Made by a program: the position numbers and the translations under genes. From positions 505,342 through 569,341 of the forward strand of contig NZ_KE557306.1 in assembly GCF_000442275.2 (NCBI RefSeq): a stretch of DNA of 64,000 nucleotides, read 5' to 3'. The stretch comes from Litoreibacter arenae DSM 19593. GTDB lineage: Bacteria; Pseudomonadota; Alphaproteobacteria; Rhodobacterales; Rhodobacteraceae. The notes beneath the pieces were generated by a model, which worked only from the letters and a program-made list of their open reading frames with translations, was not told the origin of the DNA and did no database searches. Shown in pieces: positions 35,899-45,490 of this stretch. Numbering within the stretch: position 1 is the stretch's first letter; each line of letters starts with the position of its first letter.

Positions 35899-36921
35899 TC
35901 CGACCCTGAAATCCAGCCCGAGCCGCCGACGGAACTGCCACAAACCCTGACGCCCGAGGCGATCCCGCTGCAAGCCACCGCCGCGCCGATCACTACGGCG
36001 GTCGAGGCCGCGGTCGCCGCCGAGCCGAAGAAGCCGGGCCTCTTTGGCCGCCTTCTGGGGCGCAAGGAGCAAAAGACCGTTATCCGCCGCGAGTTGGACG
36101 ACGACATGCTGGAAGCGCTCGAAGAGCTGCTGATCGCGTCGGACATGGGCGTGGATACCGCCTTGCGCGTCACGGCAAACATGGCGGAAGGGCGCTTCGG
36201 CAAGAAGCTGTCGACGCAGGAAATCAAGGATCTGCTCGCCGCCGAAATAGCCAAGATCATGGAGCCGGTGGCCAAGCCGATGCCGATCTACCCCAAGCGC
36301 CCGCAGGTGGTGCTGGTGGTGGGCGTCAACGGCTCCGGCAAGACCACGACCATCGGCAAACTGGCGCTGCAATTCTCTCAGGCGGGCAAGAAGGTGGTGA
36401 TCGCGGCGGGCGATACGTTCCGCGCGGCGGCGGTCGAACAGCTGCAAGTCTGGGGCGAGCGGGCGGGCGTGCCGGTTCTGACCGCGCCGGAGGGCTCGGA
36501 CCCTGCCAGCCTCGCATTCGATGCGATGACCAAGGCCGAGGCCGATGGCGCGGACCTTTTGATGATCGACACCGCTGGCCGCCTGCAAAACCGCGCCGAT
36601 CTTATGGAAGAACTTGCCAAGATCGTCCGCGTTATCCGCAAAAAGGACGAAACCGCGCCGCATAACACGCTACTTGTTCTCGATGCGACCACAGGGCAGA
36701 ACGCGCTCAATCAGGTCGATGTGTTCCGCCAGATCAGCGACGTGTCGGGCCTTGTGATGACCAAGCTCGACGGCACTGCCAAGGGCGGCGTGCTGGTGGC
36801 GCTTGCGGACAAGTTCGGCCTGCCGATCCACGCCATCGGGGTGGGGGAGCAGATCGACGACCTCGCGCCGTTCGACCCCGAGGAATTCGCACAAGCCCTG
36901 ACCGGCGCTGCCGCCGAATAA
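35299..36921 (+). CDS. ftsY: Signal recognition particle receptor FtsY with duplicated N-terminal segment
   Basis: 540 residues. The NG GTPase domain is intact: VVGVNGSGKTTTIGKLALQF (G1), GDTFRAAAVEQLQVW, MIDTAGRLQNRADL (G3) and MTKLDGTAKGGV (G4). The acidic, proline-rich A region contains the same 100-residue block twice in tandem (1-100 and 101-200, beginning MSFFNKLKSKLFKSSSK), coded by a perfect 300-bp repeat including the start codon. Translation could begin at 35299 or 35599; only 35299 has even a weak upstream AAGG. FtsY docks ribosome-SRP complexes at the membrane. The amphipathic MSFFNKLKSKLF helix, thought to touch lipid, is thus present twice. Confidence 0.93.
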   Translation: MSFFNKLKSKLFKSSSKLEEGLDAIVEDGGVEEELADVEETVATAPDVDPAPEPEPEPTREPTPASPSPVEVPEPRPVEVPKPEQVEVPPAPPTEVPAPDMSFFNKLKSKLFKSSSKLEEGLDAIVEDGGVEEELADVEETVATAPDVDPAPEPEPEPTREPTPASPSPVEVPEPRPVEVPKPEQVEVPPAPPTEVPAPDSDPEIQPEPPTELPQTLTPEAIPLQATAAPITTAVEAAVAAEPKKPGLFGRLLGRKEQKTVIRRELDDDMLEALEELLIASDMGVDTALRVTANMAEGRFGKKLSTQEIKDLLAAEIAKIMEPVAKPMPIYPKRPQVVLVVGVNGSGKTTTIGKLALQFSQAGKKVVIAAGDTFRAAAVEQLQVWGERAGVPVLTAPEGSDPASLAFDAMTKAEADGADLLMIDTAGRLQNRADLMEELAKIVRVIRKKDETAPHNTLLVLDATTGQNALNQVDVFRQISDVSGLVMTKLDGTAKGGVLVALADKFGLPIHAIGVGEQIDDLAPFDPEEFAQALTGAAAE

Positions 36922-36924
36922 CTC

Positions 36925-36990
36925 CGCATTAAGGTTAACGCGCTCCCATGGTTTCATCTTGGCAAAAATATTCCCCCCGGAGGGTCGCCT
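36925..36990 (+). repeat. Post-stop intergenic repeat, copy B
   Basis: Starting 4 bases after the ftsY stop: CATTAAGGTTAACGCGC, six unmatched bases, then GGTTTCATCTTGGCAAAA continuing to ATATTCC and a CCGGAGG tail. It matches copy A (2651-2720) over more than 50 bases apart from the central six and a few 3' positions. The core starts 32 bases after the stop codon, against 32 bases in copy A. Confidence 0.75.
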
Positions 36991-37015
36991 TGCCAAACCG
37001 CATTGACCGCGCCGG

Positions 37016-37921
37016 ATGAGCGCCTGGCTTCTCTCGCTGGAAGGCACCGAGGCCGGACACCAGCTTGCTCTGATCCTCGCCCTGATGGCCGCACTCCTGC
37101 ACGCCATTTTCGGCGCGCTGCAAAAGGGCCGTCATGATCCGTGGCTGTCACGCGGGGCCATCGACTTCAGCTACGGCCTCATCGCCGCGCCTTTCGCGCT
37201 GTTCGTCGTCCCGTGGCCCGAACCGCATATGTGGCTGATCTTCGCCACCGCCTTCGTGATCCATTCCGTCTATAAGGTTCTGCAAGCCTTCACCTATAGC
37301 CGCGGCGCCTATACCGTCGTCTATCCGGTCGTCCGTGGCACCGGCCCGCTTTTCGCCGTCATCGCCGCGTATTTCTTCTTTGGCGAGACCTTCAACCTCG
37401 TTCAATGGCTTGGCGTCGCCACCTTGCTGGCGGGCATTTACGGGCTGGCGGTGTATAATCTGCGCACCATCACGGTGAACCGCGACACGCTGGTCTCGGC
37501 GCTGTGGCTGGCGGTGGCCACGGGGATGTTCGTCGCCCTTTACACCACCTATGACGCCTACGGCATCCGCGCCACGGCGGACCCGTTCACTTTCCTTGCG
37601 TGGTTCTTCTTCATCGACGGGTTGTTCTTCATCCCGCCCATCGCCGCAATCCGCTGGTGGCACATGGCGGACCGCCCTACCTTGGGACCGCTGATGCGGC
37701 GGGGTGTGCTGGGCGCGTTCGTGGCGTTTTTCTCGTTTGGCGCAATCATGATGGCCACACGGCTCGACAATGTAGGGGAGGCTGCGGTATTGCGCGAGAC
37801 CTCGACCGTGTTTGCCGCCCTGATCGGCTGGCTGGTACTGGGGGAAAAGGTCGGCCCGCGCCGACTGACATTGATGGCGCTGATCGCGCTTGGCGCGGTG
37901 ATCGTGGAAGCAGGAGGCTAG
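37016..37921 (+). CDS. EamA/DMT family transporter
   Basis: 301 residues with about ten membrane helices arranged as two EamA repeats, ending in EAAVLRETSTVFAALIGWLV with the typical ALIGWLVLGEKV signature. GAYTVVYPVVRGTGPLFAVI and YFFFGETFN form the equivalent segment of the first half. Likely an exporter or importer of amino acids or other small metabolites; substrate unknown. The N-terminus is slightly longer than usual for DMT proteins. Followed 3 bp later by yciB, so probably one transcript. Confidence 0.87.
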   Translation: MSAWLLSLEGTEAGHQLALILALMAALLHAIFGALQKGRHDPWLSRGAIDFSYGLIAAPFALFVVPWPEPHMWLIFATAFVIHSVYKVLQAFTYSRGAYTVVYPVVRGTGPLFAVIAAYFFFGETFNLVQWLGVATLLAGIYGLAVYNLRTITVNRDTLVSALWLAVATGMFVALYTTYDAYGIRATADPFTFLAWFFFIDGLFFIPPIAAIRWWHMADRPTLGPLMRRGVLGAFVAFFSFGAIMMATRLDNVGEAAVLRETSTVFAALIGWLVLGEKVGPRRLTLMALIALGAVIVEAGG

Positions 37922-37924
37922 GGC

Positions 37925-38530
37925 ATGGCAGAGAAGAAAATCTCGCAAGGGCTGAAATCGGCACTGGAACTGGGGCCGGTGCTGCTGTTCTTCGTGGCCT
38001 ATCTCAAGATGAAGGAGAGCACCTACACTATTGACGGCGTTGAGTATTCCGGCTTCATCGTCGTCACGGCGCTGTTTGTGCCGCTGCTGCTGGCCTCCAT
38101 GGCGATCCTGTGGAAGCTGACCGGCAAGCTCAGCCGGATGCAGGTGCTGACGGCGGTCATGGTGATCTTCTTCGGCGGGCTGACGGTCTATTTCAACGAC
38201 GAGAAGTTCTTCAAGATCAAGACCACCATCGTCTACGGCTTCTTCGCCACGGTACTGGGAATCGGCCTGCTGCTGAAACGGTCCTGGCTGGAATACGTCA
38301 TGGACGATTTCCTGCCGCTGAAACCCGAGGGCTGGATGCTGCTGACCAAGCGCCTGACGGCCATGTTCGCAGCCCTTGCCATCGCCAACGAACTGGTCTG
38401 GCGCTTCATGTCCACCGACGCGTGGGTGAAGATCGAAACCTTCGGCTTCCCCATAGCGCTGTTCGTGTTTTTCATGTCGCAGGCGGGGATGCTGCAACGC
38501 TATTCCGACGAGCCGGAAGACGCGGCCTAG
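37925..38530 (+). CDS. yciB: YciB/IspZ inner-membrane septation protein
   Basis: 201 residues with five or so membrane helices and the family features [58 protein letters not shown] and [15 protein letters not shown]. YciB/IspZ proteins influence cell envelope and division. GGAGG precedes the start. Its TAG stop is formed by the same CTAG (38527-38530) that makes the arsH stop on the other strand. Confidence 0.92.
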   Translation: MAEKKISQGLKSALELGPVLLFFVAYLKMKESTYTIDGVEYSGFIVVTALFVPLLLASMAILWKLTGKLSRMQVLTAVMVIFFGGLTVYFNDEKFFKIKTTIVYGFFATVLGIGLLLKRSWLEYVMDDFLPLKPEGWMLLTKRLTAMFAALAIANELVWRFMSTDAWVKIETFGFPIALFVFFMSQAGMLQRYSDEPEDAA

Positions 38531-39228
38531 CTTTTTTGGTTCACCCGCTTCGACAGTTCCGCATGGCTTTCCTTGCGCTCTGAATAGCGGTCGACCAGTT
38601 CATCCTTGATGTCGCGGGTCAGCAGGGTGAAACGCATCAGCTCCTCCATCACGTCGACCATGCGGTCGTAAAACGGCGAGGGCTTCATGCGGTAGCGGCC
38701 ATCGAACTCCAGAAACACCTTGGGCACCGAGGACTGGTTGGGAATGGTCAACAGCCGCATCCAACGGCCCAGAATGCGTAGTTGGTTGACGGTGTTGAAC
38801 GACTGCGACCCCGCGTTGACCTGCATCACGGCCAGCGTTTTGCCTTGCGTCGGGCGCACGCCGCCCATGCTGAGCGGTATCCAGTCGATCTGGGTTTTCA
38901 TGATGCCGGTCATTGCCCCGTGACGCTCTGGCGAGCACCACACCATGCCCTCGGACCACGTCACCAACTCCCGCAATTCGGCCACCTTGGGGTGATCCGC
39001 GTCCTCGCTATCGGGCAGGGGCAGGCCGGTCGGATTGAAGATGCGCACCTCGGCCCCCATGCGGGTCAGCACGCGGGCGGCTTCCTCGGTCATGGACCGT
39101 GAAAAGCTGCCCTGACGCAGCGAGCCATAGAGCATGGCGATGCGTGGCTTGTGGGTGCTGGCCTTCCCGACCTCAAGCCGTTCAGGCGTGCGGAAGTGGG
39201 TATCATCAAGTTGAGGGGTGTCGGTCAT
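38527..39228 (-). CDS. arsH: ArsH NADPH-dependent FMN reductase
   Basis: 233 residues of the flavodoxin-like ArsH family: [20 protein letters not shown] (FMN phosphate loop), [20 protein letters not shown] and QIDWIPLS are characteristic. ArsH oxidises trivalent methyl- or aryl-arsenicals, or reduces dyes and quinones, with NADPH. It is the last gene of arsR-acr3-arsC-arsH, 46 bp after arsC. Convergent with yciB, sharing CTAG as both stops. Confidence 0.95.
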   Translation of the reverse strand: MTDTPQLDDTHFRTPERLEVGKASTHKPRIAMLYGSLRQGSFSRSMTEEAARVLTRMGAEVRIFNPTGLPLPDSEDADHPKVAELRELVTWSEGMVWCSPERHGAMTGIMKTQIDWIPLSMGGVRPTQGKTLAVMQVNAGSQSFNTVNQLRILGRWMRLLTIPNQSSVPKVFLEFDGRYRMKPSPFYDRMVDVMEELMRFTLLTRDIKDELVDRYSERKESHAELSKRVNQKS

Positions 39229-39274
39229 AGGGGCAGGGCTTTCCGGTTGCGGCGTTGTGGGCGGTCGCGGCGGA

Positions 39275-39697
39275 TCAACTGACGCGGTTGCCTTGGGCGT
39301 CGATCAGCGGCGAGCCGTCCTCTTTCGTCATCGGGCCGGGAGGCAGACGGTCGAGAAGGTCCAGAACAAGCTCGCTGGGGCGGCAAAGCCGGACACCCTT
39401 GGGCGAGCAGACGATCGGGCGGTTTACCAGTACGGGATGTTCCAGCATTGCCGACAGCAGCGCCTCGTCGCTGACGGACGGGTCCAGCAGCCCCAATTCC
39501 TCCGCCGGTGATCTTGACGTCCGCAATACGGTGCGCGGTGTCAGGTCGGCGGCTGCAAACAGCCCCAGCAGCTGCGGGCGTGTCCAGCCGGTTTCGAGAT
39601 ACTCGATAACCGTTGGCGTTTCTCCGGACGCTTCGATGATCGCCAGCACATTGCGCGAGGTGCCGCAGTCGGGGTTGTGGTGGATGACGATGCTCAT
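39275..39697 (-). CDS. arsC: Arsenate reductase, glutaredoxin-dependent
   Basis: 140 residues starting [20 protein letters not shown]. The [10 protein letters not shown] motif holds the catalytic Cys (about residue 11), and [20 protein letters not shown] and [18 protein letters not shown] follow the ArsC (E. coli R773) pattern. It reduces arsenate to arsenite with glutathione/glutaredoxin. Its start overlaps the acr3 stop by 4 bp, so the two are coupled. Confidence 0.95.
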   Translation of the reverse strand: MSIVIHHNPDCGTSRNVLAIIEASGETPTVIEYLETGWTRPQLLGLFAAADLTPRTVLRTSRSPAEELGLLDPSVSDEALLSAMLEHPVLVNRPIVCSPKGVRLCRPSELVLDLLDRLPPGPMTKEDGSPLIDAQGNRVS

Positions 39698-40761
39698 GAT
39701 GTGCCTTTCTCCTGCGGAAACCAATGTTGCGTGCGGTTGGCGAAGGCCACCAGCGACAGCATCACCGGCACCTCGACCAACACGCCTACGACGGTGGCCA
39801 GTGCGGCGCCGGAGCCAAGCCCGAACAGGCTGATTGCCACGGCAACGGCCAGCTCGAAGAAGTTGGAGGTGCCGATCAGGGCGCAGGGGGCGGCGACGTT
39901 GAAGGGGATGCGCCAGGCCCGCGCCGCGCCGTAGGCCACGAAGAAGATGCCATAAGACTGGATCAACAAGGGGATAGCAATCAGGACGATAACGAGGGGT
40001 TGTTCAAGAATGACCTCGCCCTGAAAGCCGAACAACAGCACCACGGTGATCAGCAACCCGAGGATGGAGAACGGTTGCACCCGCGCCTTGAACGCATCGA
40101 CCGCCGCCTCGCCACCTATGCGCACAAGGTTCTGGCGGGTCACATAGCCCGCCAGCAGCGGCAGCATAACGTAAAGACCGACCGACAGCAGCAGCGTGTC
40201 CCATGGCACGACGATATCCGTAACGCCCAGCAGGAACGCCACGATGGGCGCGAAGGCAAAAACCATGATGACGTCGTTCACGCTAACCTGCACCAGCGTG
40301 TAAGTCGCGTCGCCGCGTGTGAGGTTGGACCACACGAACACCATGGCGGTGCAGGGGGCAGCCCCCAGCAGGATCACGCCCGCCAGATAGGCCTGCGCGT
40401 CGTCGGGCGGGATCAGGCCCGCGAAGACGTAGTTGAAGAACAGCACGCCAAGGGCCGCCATGGTGAAGGGTTTGATCAGCCAGTTTACCACCAGCGTGAC
40501 GACCAGCCCCTTGGGCTTGTCACCGACCTGTCGCAGCGCGCCGAAATCGACGCCGACCATCATCGGGTAGACCATTGCCCAGATCAGCACGGCCACAGGC
40601 AGGTTGACGGAGGCCACCTCCAGCGCGGCGAGGGCAGAGAAGACGCCCGGGACGAGGTTACCAAGCAGCAGCCCCGCGCCGATTGCGAGGGCCACCCAGA
40701 CGGACAGCCAGCGCTCGAAGGTGCCGAGACCGGCGGCCGCAGGGAGTGAAGTGTCGGTCAT
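39694..40761 (-). CDS. acr3: Arsenite efflux transporter ACR3
   Basis: 355 residues with ten membrane helices of the BART superfamily. [20 protein letters not shown] contains the conserved Cys thought to bind arsenite, followed by [19 protein letters not shown], both hallmarks of ACR3. It exports As(III) by proton exchange. Lies 31 bp after arsR and overlaps arsC. Annotated arsB in some genomes, but sequence is ACR3-type rather than ArsB. Confidence 0.95.
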   Translation of the reverse strand: MTDTSLPAAAGLGTFERWLSVWVALAIGAGLLLGNLVPGVFSALAALEVASVNLPVAVLIWAMVYPMMVGVDFGALRQVGDKPKGLVVTLVVNWLIKPFTMAALGVLFFNYVFAGLIPPDDAQAYLAGVILLGAAPCTAMVFVWSNLTRGDATYTLVQVSVNDVIMVFAFAPIVAFLLGVTDIVVPWDTLLLSVGLYVMLPLLAGYVTRQNLVRIGGEAAVDAFKARVQPFSILGLLITVVLLFGFQGEVILEQPLVIVLIAIPLLIQSYGIFFVAYGAARAWRIPFNVAAPCALIGTSNFFELAVAVAISLFGLGSGAALATVVGVLVEVPVMLSLVAFANRTQHWFPQEKGTS

Positions 40762-40792
40762 GTTGAACCTTCCGGAGTTTAGGGAATGGGCG

Positions 40793-41125
40793 TCAGCAGG
40801 CGCAGGCGATTTCGTCGATGACGGGCTGGCACAGATCGGGACGACCGCCGCAGCAGTCTTCCATCAGGAAGGCGAGCAGACCGCGCATACCGTCCATGTC
40901 GACGAAATAACGGATGGAGCGCCCGTCGCGCGTGTTCCGGATCAGGCCTGAGCGCGTCAGGACCGACAGGTGCGTGGACATGGTGTTCTGCCGCACATCC
41001 AGCGCGTCGCCAATGTCACCGGCGGGCATTCCGGCCTCGCCGGCTTTGACGAGCAGGCGGAATACATCAAGGCGCGTCGCTTGGCTGAGGGCAGAAAACG
41101 CGTCGAGGGCGTGATTCTTATCCAT
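40793..41125 (-). CDS. arsR: ArsR family arsenite-responsive repressor
   Basis: 110 residues from the ATG at 41125 ([20 protein letters not shown]). Winged-helix DNA-binding core with [20 protein letters not shown]. No CxC is found in the recognition helix; instead Cys are C-terminal ([11 protein letters not shown] and IACAC), resembling ArsR proteins of the Acidithiobacillus type that bind As(III) near the C-terminus. First gene of the operon and presumably autoregulated through the palindrome over its start codon. Confidence 0.93.
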   Translation of the reverse strand: MDKNHALDAFSALSQATRLDVFRLLVKAGEAGMPAGDIGDALDVRQNTMSTHLSVLTRSGLIRNTRDGRSIRYFVDMDGMRGLLAFLMEDCCGGRPDLCQPVIDEIACAC

Positions 41126-41146
41126 ATATCGGGAACTACCGATATA
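41125..41146 (-). promoter_or_regulatory. ArsR operator palindrome
   Basis: TATATCGG, six bases, CCGATATA: perfect 8-bp arms. The arm nearest arsR includes the first base of its start codon. Shape and A+T-rich half-sites match operators of ArsR/SmtB repressors. ArsR binding here would block the operon and perhaps the divergent VOC gene at 41207. Confidence 0.8.
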
Positions 41147-41206
41147 ATGACAACGGGTCAAGCACCCGGGGATTGCACCATATGGTCATCACGCTAGGAT
41201 GAGGTC

Positions 41207-41581
41207 ATGTCATGGGAGCCCGATGGATATAGCGATCTTTCTCCGTACCTGCTGGTCAAGGATGCGGAAGCGGTGCTGGCATTCTGCGAAACGGTCTTCG
41301 GCGCGACCCGTCTTCGGGTCATTCCGACTGATGACGGAGGCATAATGCACGCCGAATGCCGGATCGGTGACAGCGTGGTGATGATGGGCGAGGCGGATGG
41401 CCCTGCCGCTATGCTCCACCTCTATCTTGACGACCCCGATGCCGCGTTCGACCGCGCCGTGGCGAACGGTGCCGAGGTGATCCAGCCCATGATGGAGAAG
41501 GGGGACGGGGACCGGCGCGGCGGTGTGCGCGCGCCGGATGGAACCCAGTGGTATCTCGCGCGGCAGGTCGAGGGTGACTAG
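41207..41581 (+). CDS. VOC (glyoxalase/bleomycin resistance) superfamily protein, PhnB-like
   Basis: 124 residues, about one VOC unit of paired beta-alpha-beta-beta-beta modules: LSPYLLVKDAEAVLAFCETV, MHAECRIGDSVVMMGEA, LHLYLDDPDAAFDRAVANGA, GVRAPDGTQWYLAR. This is the PhnB/YxeI-like pattern. Divergent from arsR with 81 bp between starts. The Cys pair required for the C-As lyase ArsI is absent, so a role in arsenic breakdown is not supported. Substrate unknown. Confidence 0.8.
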   Translation: MSWEPDGYSDLSPYLLVKDAEAVLAFCETVFGATRLRVIPTDDGGIMHAECRIGDSVVMMGEADGPAAMLHLYLDDPDAAFDRAVANGAEVIQPMMEKGDGDRRGGVRAPDGTQWYLARQVEGD

Positions 41582-41614
41582 GTCCGCATGGCGGTCAGTC
41601 CGGCTTAATACCCG

Positions 41615-42706
<1,092 letters not shown>

Positions 42707-42790
42707 GGCTTCCCTCCTTGGGATGCGGCAGCGTGCGCCTTTATATGGGGCGGCACGCGGACGTGACAAAGGAAAACCGACTTTTTCCGC

Positions 42791-43972
42791 CTAGACCGCG
42801 TCCAGCGCGGTGCGGATATCGGTCAGCAGATCGTCCTTGTCCTCCAGCCCGATAGAGACGCGCACCAGCCCGTCGGTGATACCCAGCTCGGCGCGTTTCT
42901 CGTCGCTCAGGCGTTGATGCGTGGTGGTCGCCGGATGGGTCACGATGCTTTTGCTGTCGCCCAGATTGTTGGAGATCAGGATGATGTCCAGCGCATTGAG
43001 AAACCGGAACGCGCCCTCTTTTCCGCCCTTGATGTCCAGCGATATGACTGTGCCACCTGCGCCCATTTGTTCTTTTGCAACAGACTGTTGCGGGTGAGAG
43101 TTCAAGTACGGATATAGCGTGCGCTCCAGCTTGTTGTGACCCTCCAGCGCCTGCGCGATATGCAACGCGCTCTCGGCCTGCGCGTTGCAGCGCAGGTGCA
43201 GGGTTTCCAGACCTTTCAGCATCACCCACGCGTTGAACGGCGATAACGCGCCGCCGGTGTGCTTGATATAAGGTTCCGCCGTTTTGCGGATGAACTCGCG
43301 GGTGCCGCAGATCACGCCGCCAAGGCAGCGGCCCTGACCGTCGATATGCTTGGTGGCGGAATAGACGATGACGTCGGCGCCAAGCTCCGCCGCCTTGGAA
43401 AACGCAGGCGTGGCGAAGACGTTGTCGACAATCACCAGCGCGCCCTTGGCATGGGCAATTTCGGCCACGCCTTTGACGTCGATGACTTCCAGCGTCGGAT
43501 TGGAGACGGATTCCAGAAACACGGCCTTGGTGTCGTCGCGCACGGCGGCTTTCCATGCCGCAAGGTCGGTGCCGTCGACAAAGGTGACCTCGACCCCGAA
43601 GCGGGTCAGCACGTCCTCAAGGATATACAGACACGATCCGAACAGCGCCTTGGCGGACACCACATGGTCGCCCGCCTTCAGCATGGAGGTCAGCGCCCCA
43701 CTGACGGCAGCCATACCCGACGCGGTGGCAAATGCGTCCTCGGTGCCTTCCAGCGCGGCAATGCGGTCCTCGAACATGCGCACGGTGGGGTTGCCATAGC
43801 GGGCGTAGATGAACTCGTCGGGGCCGCTCTCGATGAAGCGGGCCTCGGCCTGCTCGGGGCTGTCATAGACGAAGCCTTGGGTCAGGAAGATCGCTTCGGA
43901 CATTTCGCCATATTGGGAACGGCGCGTGCCGCTGTGGACGGATTTCGTGCGGGGGGACCAGTCTTGTGTCAT
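42791..43972 (-). CDS. metZ: O-succinylhomoserine sulfhydrylase
   Basis: 393 residues of the Cys/Met metabolism PLP family. FIYARYGNPTVRMFEDRIAA, SGMAAVSGALTSMLKAGDHV, VDNVFATPAFSKAAELGADV and the PLP-lysine segment YSATKHIDGQGRCLGG are as in MetZ. It makes homocysteine from O-succinyl- (or O-acetyl-) homoserine and sulfide. GAGGATG ribosome site before the ATG. A SAM-II riboswitch and an intrinsic terminator precede it, which fits regulation by S-adenosylmethionine. Confidence 0.94.
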   Translation of the reverse strand: MTQDWSPRTKSVHSGTRRSQYGEMSEAIFLTQGFVYDSPEQAEARFIESGPDEFIYARYGNPTVRMFEDRIAALEGTEDAFATASGMAAVSGALTSMLKAGDHVVSAKALFGSCLYILEDVLTRFGVEVTFVDGTDLAAWKAAVRDDTKAVFLESVSNPTLEVIDVKGVAEIAHAKGALVIVDNVFATPAFSKAAELGADVIVYSATKHIDGQGRCLGGVICGTREFIRKTAEPYIKHTGGALSPFNAWVMLKGLETLHLRCNAQAESALHIAQALEGHNKLERTLYPYLNSHPQQSVAKEQMGAGGTVISLDIKGGKEGAFRFLNALDIILISNNLGDSKSIVTHPATTTHQRLSDEKRAELGITDGLVRVSIGLEDKDDLLTDIRTALDAV

Positions 43973-43998
43973 GTCATCCTCGTGCGGGCACTTGCCCG

Positions 43999-44034
43999 AA
44001 TAAAAAAGCCTCCACCGGGAAAAGGGGGAGGCTC
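43999..44034 (-). terminator. Intrinsic terminator between SAM-II aptamer and metZ
   Basis: On the minus strand AGCCTCC, a 13-base loop, GGAGGCT followed by TTTTTTA: a perfect 7-bp stem with a T-run, 27 bases before the metZ start codon and directly after the aptamer. This is the expected expression platform, so SAM binding probably causes premature termination. Confidence 0.88.
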
Positions 44035-44045
44035 ATAGCAATCCA

Positions 44046-44100
44046 TCCTCTTTAGCAGCATATTTAACGTGGCCCGCAATCCGGTAACAAATCGCCACGG
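44046..44100 (-). ncRNA. SAM-II riboswitch aptamer
   Basis: Minus strand: CGTGGC (P1 5' arm), GATTTGTTACCGGATTGCGG, then GCCACG (P1 3' arm), followed by TTAAATATGCTGCTAAAGAGG. The P1 pairing is perfect over 6 bp; the GATTTG..., GATTGC and GCTAAAG segments match the SAM-II consensus, in which the GCTAAAG end forms the pseudoknot. Location upstream of metZ in an alphaproteobacterium is the classic setting. Confidence 0.9.
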
Positions 44101-44311
44101 GAGAGGAAATACGCCGCTGGGCTGGCGAGGTCAAGGCTGTGGGGTTCACAGGGGGTGAGGTCTGCTTGGAACCCACTTTGCAGATCTTCTACGGTGCGGC
44201 TAAAGTCGGCTTCATACATGTCGTGAACAGAACCGTGACGAAAGCAATCCCAGTTTTTCTGAGGATAACCGGTCGCTGGGCTATTCCAGGAAATGAGAAA
44301 AGGATTCAAAA

Positions 44312-45280
44312 ATGTCGGAGCATGGATATGAGGACGGGCGCCTTAACCTACCGTTTGTCGGAATCTGTACCTTTGGCAAATATCCATACGTCGAAGACTG
44401 GAACGCAATAGACGCGGATGTGGCCGTTCTGGGTGCGCCTTATGATTTCGGGTGCCAATGGCGGTCAGGTGCCCGCATGGGCCCGCGCGCCATTCGCGAA
44501 GCCTCCACTCTCTTTTCCTTCGGTCATGCCGGCGCATACGATCACGAAGATGACATAACTTATCTGGAGCCATCAAAGGTCAAGATCGTCGATATCGGTG
44601 ATGCGGACATTATTCATACCGATACGATGAAAAGCCACGCGAACATCGAATATGGTGTTCGCAAAATTCTTGCCGCAGGCGCTATTCCCGTCGTCATGGG
44701 AGGCGATCATTCGGTCAACATCCCTTGTATCAATGCCTTTGACGATCAAGGACCGATACATGTCGTGCAGATCGACGCGCATCTCGATTTTGTCGATGAA
44801 CGTCACGGCGTAAGATTTGGTCATGGAAACCCGATGCGTCGCGCCGCTGAAAAGCCCTATGTGACGGGGCTGAGCCAAATCGGCATTCGCAACGTCTCCT
44901 CGACCGCGCGCGAAGGCTATGTGGATGCCCGCCAAATGGGATCGGACATTCAATCTGTGCGCCAGTTTCGAAAATTGGGTGTCGAGGGTATGTTGGATCG
45001 TATTCCAGAGGCTGCCCGGTACTACCTGACGATCGATATCGACGCCTTTGATCCGTCAATTGCACCCGGAACCGGAACGCCCAGCCACGGCGGGTTTATC
45101 TATTACGAGGTGTTGGAACTGATTGACGGGCTTGCCAGGCGTGGCAGCATTGTGGGCGTCGATCTGGTCGAAGTGGCGCCTGATTACGACCCTACAGGGT
45201 GCACATCGACGCTCGCAGCACAGGTACTGATGAACACCATAGGGCGCATCCTGCATCACAGAGAGATTGCCGTCAGTTGA
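44312..45280 (+). CDS. speB: Ureohydrolase: agmatinase or guanidinobutyrase
   Basis: 322 residues of the arginase superfamily with all Mn ligands: GGDHS (130s), QIDAHLDFVD and IDIDAFDPSIAPGTGTP. GAPYDFGCQWRSGARMGPRA and SHGGFIYYEVLELIDGL complete the agmatinase-like pattern. It hydrolyses a guanidino compound to urea plus an amine; agmatine would give putrescine, guanidinobutyrate would give GABA. The ThDP enzyme at 46941-48524 supports the guanidinobutyrate option. G+C (roughly 50 percent on lines counted) is lower than the surroundings, suggesting later acquisition. AAAAGGA ribosome site. Confidence 0.88.
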   Translation: MSEHGYEDGRLNLPFVGICTFGKYPYVEDWNAIDADVAVLGAPYDFGCQWRSGARMGPRAIREASTLFSFGHAGAYDHEDDITYLEPSKVKIVDIGDADIIHTDTMKSHANIEYGVRKILAAGAIPVVMGGDHSVNIPCINAFDDQGPIHVVQIDAHLDFVDERHGVRFGHGNPMRRAAEKPYVTGLSQIGIRNVSSTAREGYVDARQMGSDIQSVRQFRKLGVEGMLDRIPEAARYYLTIDIDAFDPSIAPGTGTPSHGGFIYYEVLELIDGLARRGSIVGVDLVEVAPDYDPTGCTSTLAAQVLMNTIGRILHHREIAVS

Positions 45281-45490
45281 GAGAAGTGGGCATTCGTGGC
45301 TTCAGCATTGCCGACTGCTTTGTCCGGCATGGCAGGCTATGGCGCAAATCGCCAAAGCGTGAAGCCTTATCGGGGTCGCCAGGCAGTACCGAAAGTCAGC
45401 CTTGGGTGCCAATTCAACAAAGCATCGGAACACGCCTTAAATTACGGCACCGCTTGACAGTTTGCCAGCTCCGCTCCAAGCCTTGGCGCT
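45281..45490. other. Intergenic region between ureohydrolase and trkH
   Basis: About 210 bases with reduced G+C compared with trkH. No coding frame, tRNA or strong hairpin was found. Its composition resembles that of the ureohydrolase gene, so it may be the right flank of a transferred segment. Confidence 0.4.

Noticed and set aside
41207-41581. VOC gene next to the ars operon as ArsI C-As lyase
   Set aside because: ArsI needs a conserved Cys pair for trivalent organoarsenicals; this protein has no vicinal Cys and matches the PhnB-like pattern better.
44064-44309. 81-codon minus-strand frame between the riboswitch and the ureohydrolase
   Set aside because: It overlaps the SAM-II aptamer, has no ribosome site, and although part of it (YEADFSRTVEDLQSGFQADL) looks protein-like, no family could be assigned. 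At most a gene remnant.
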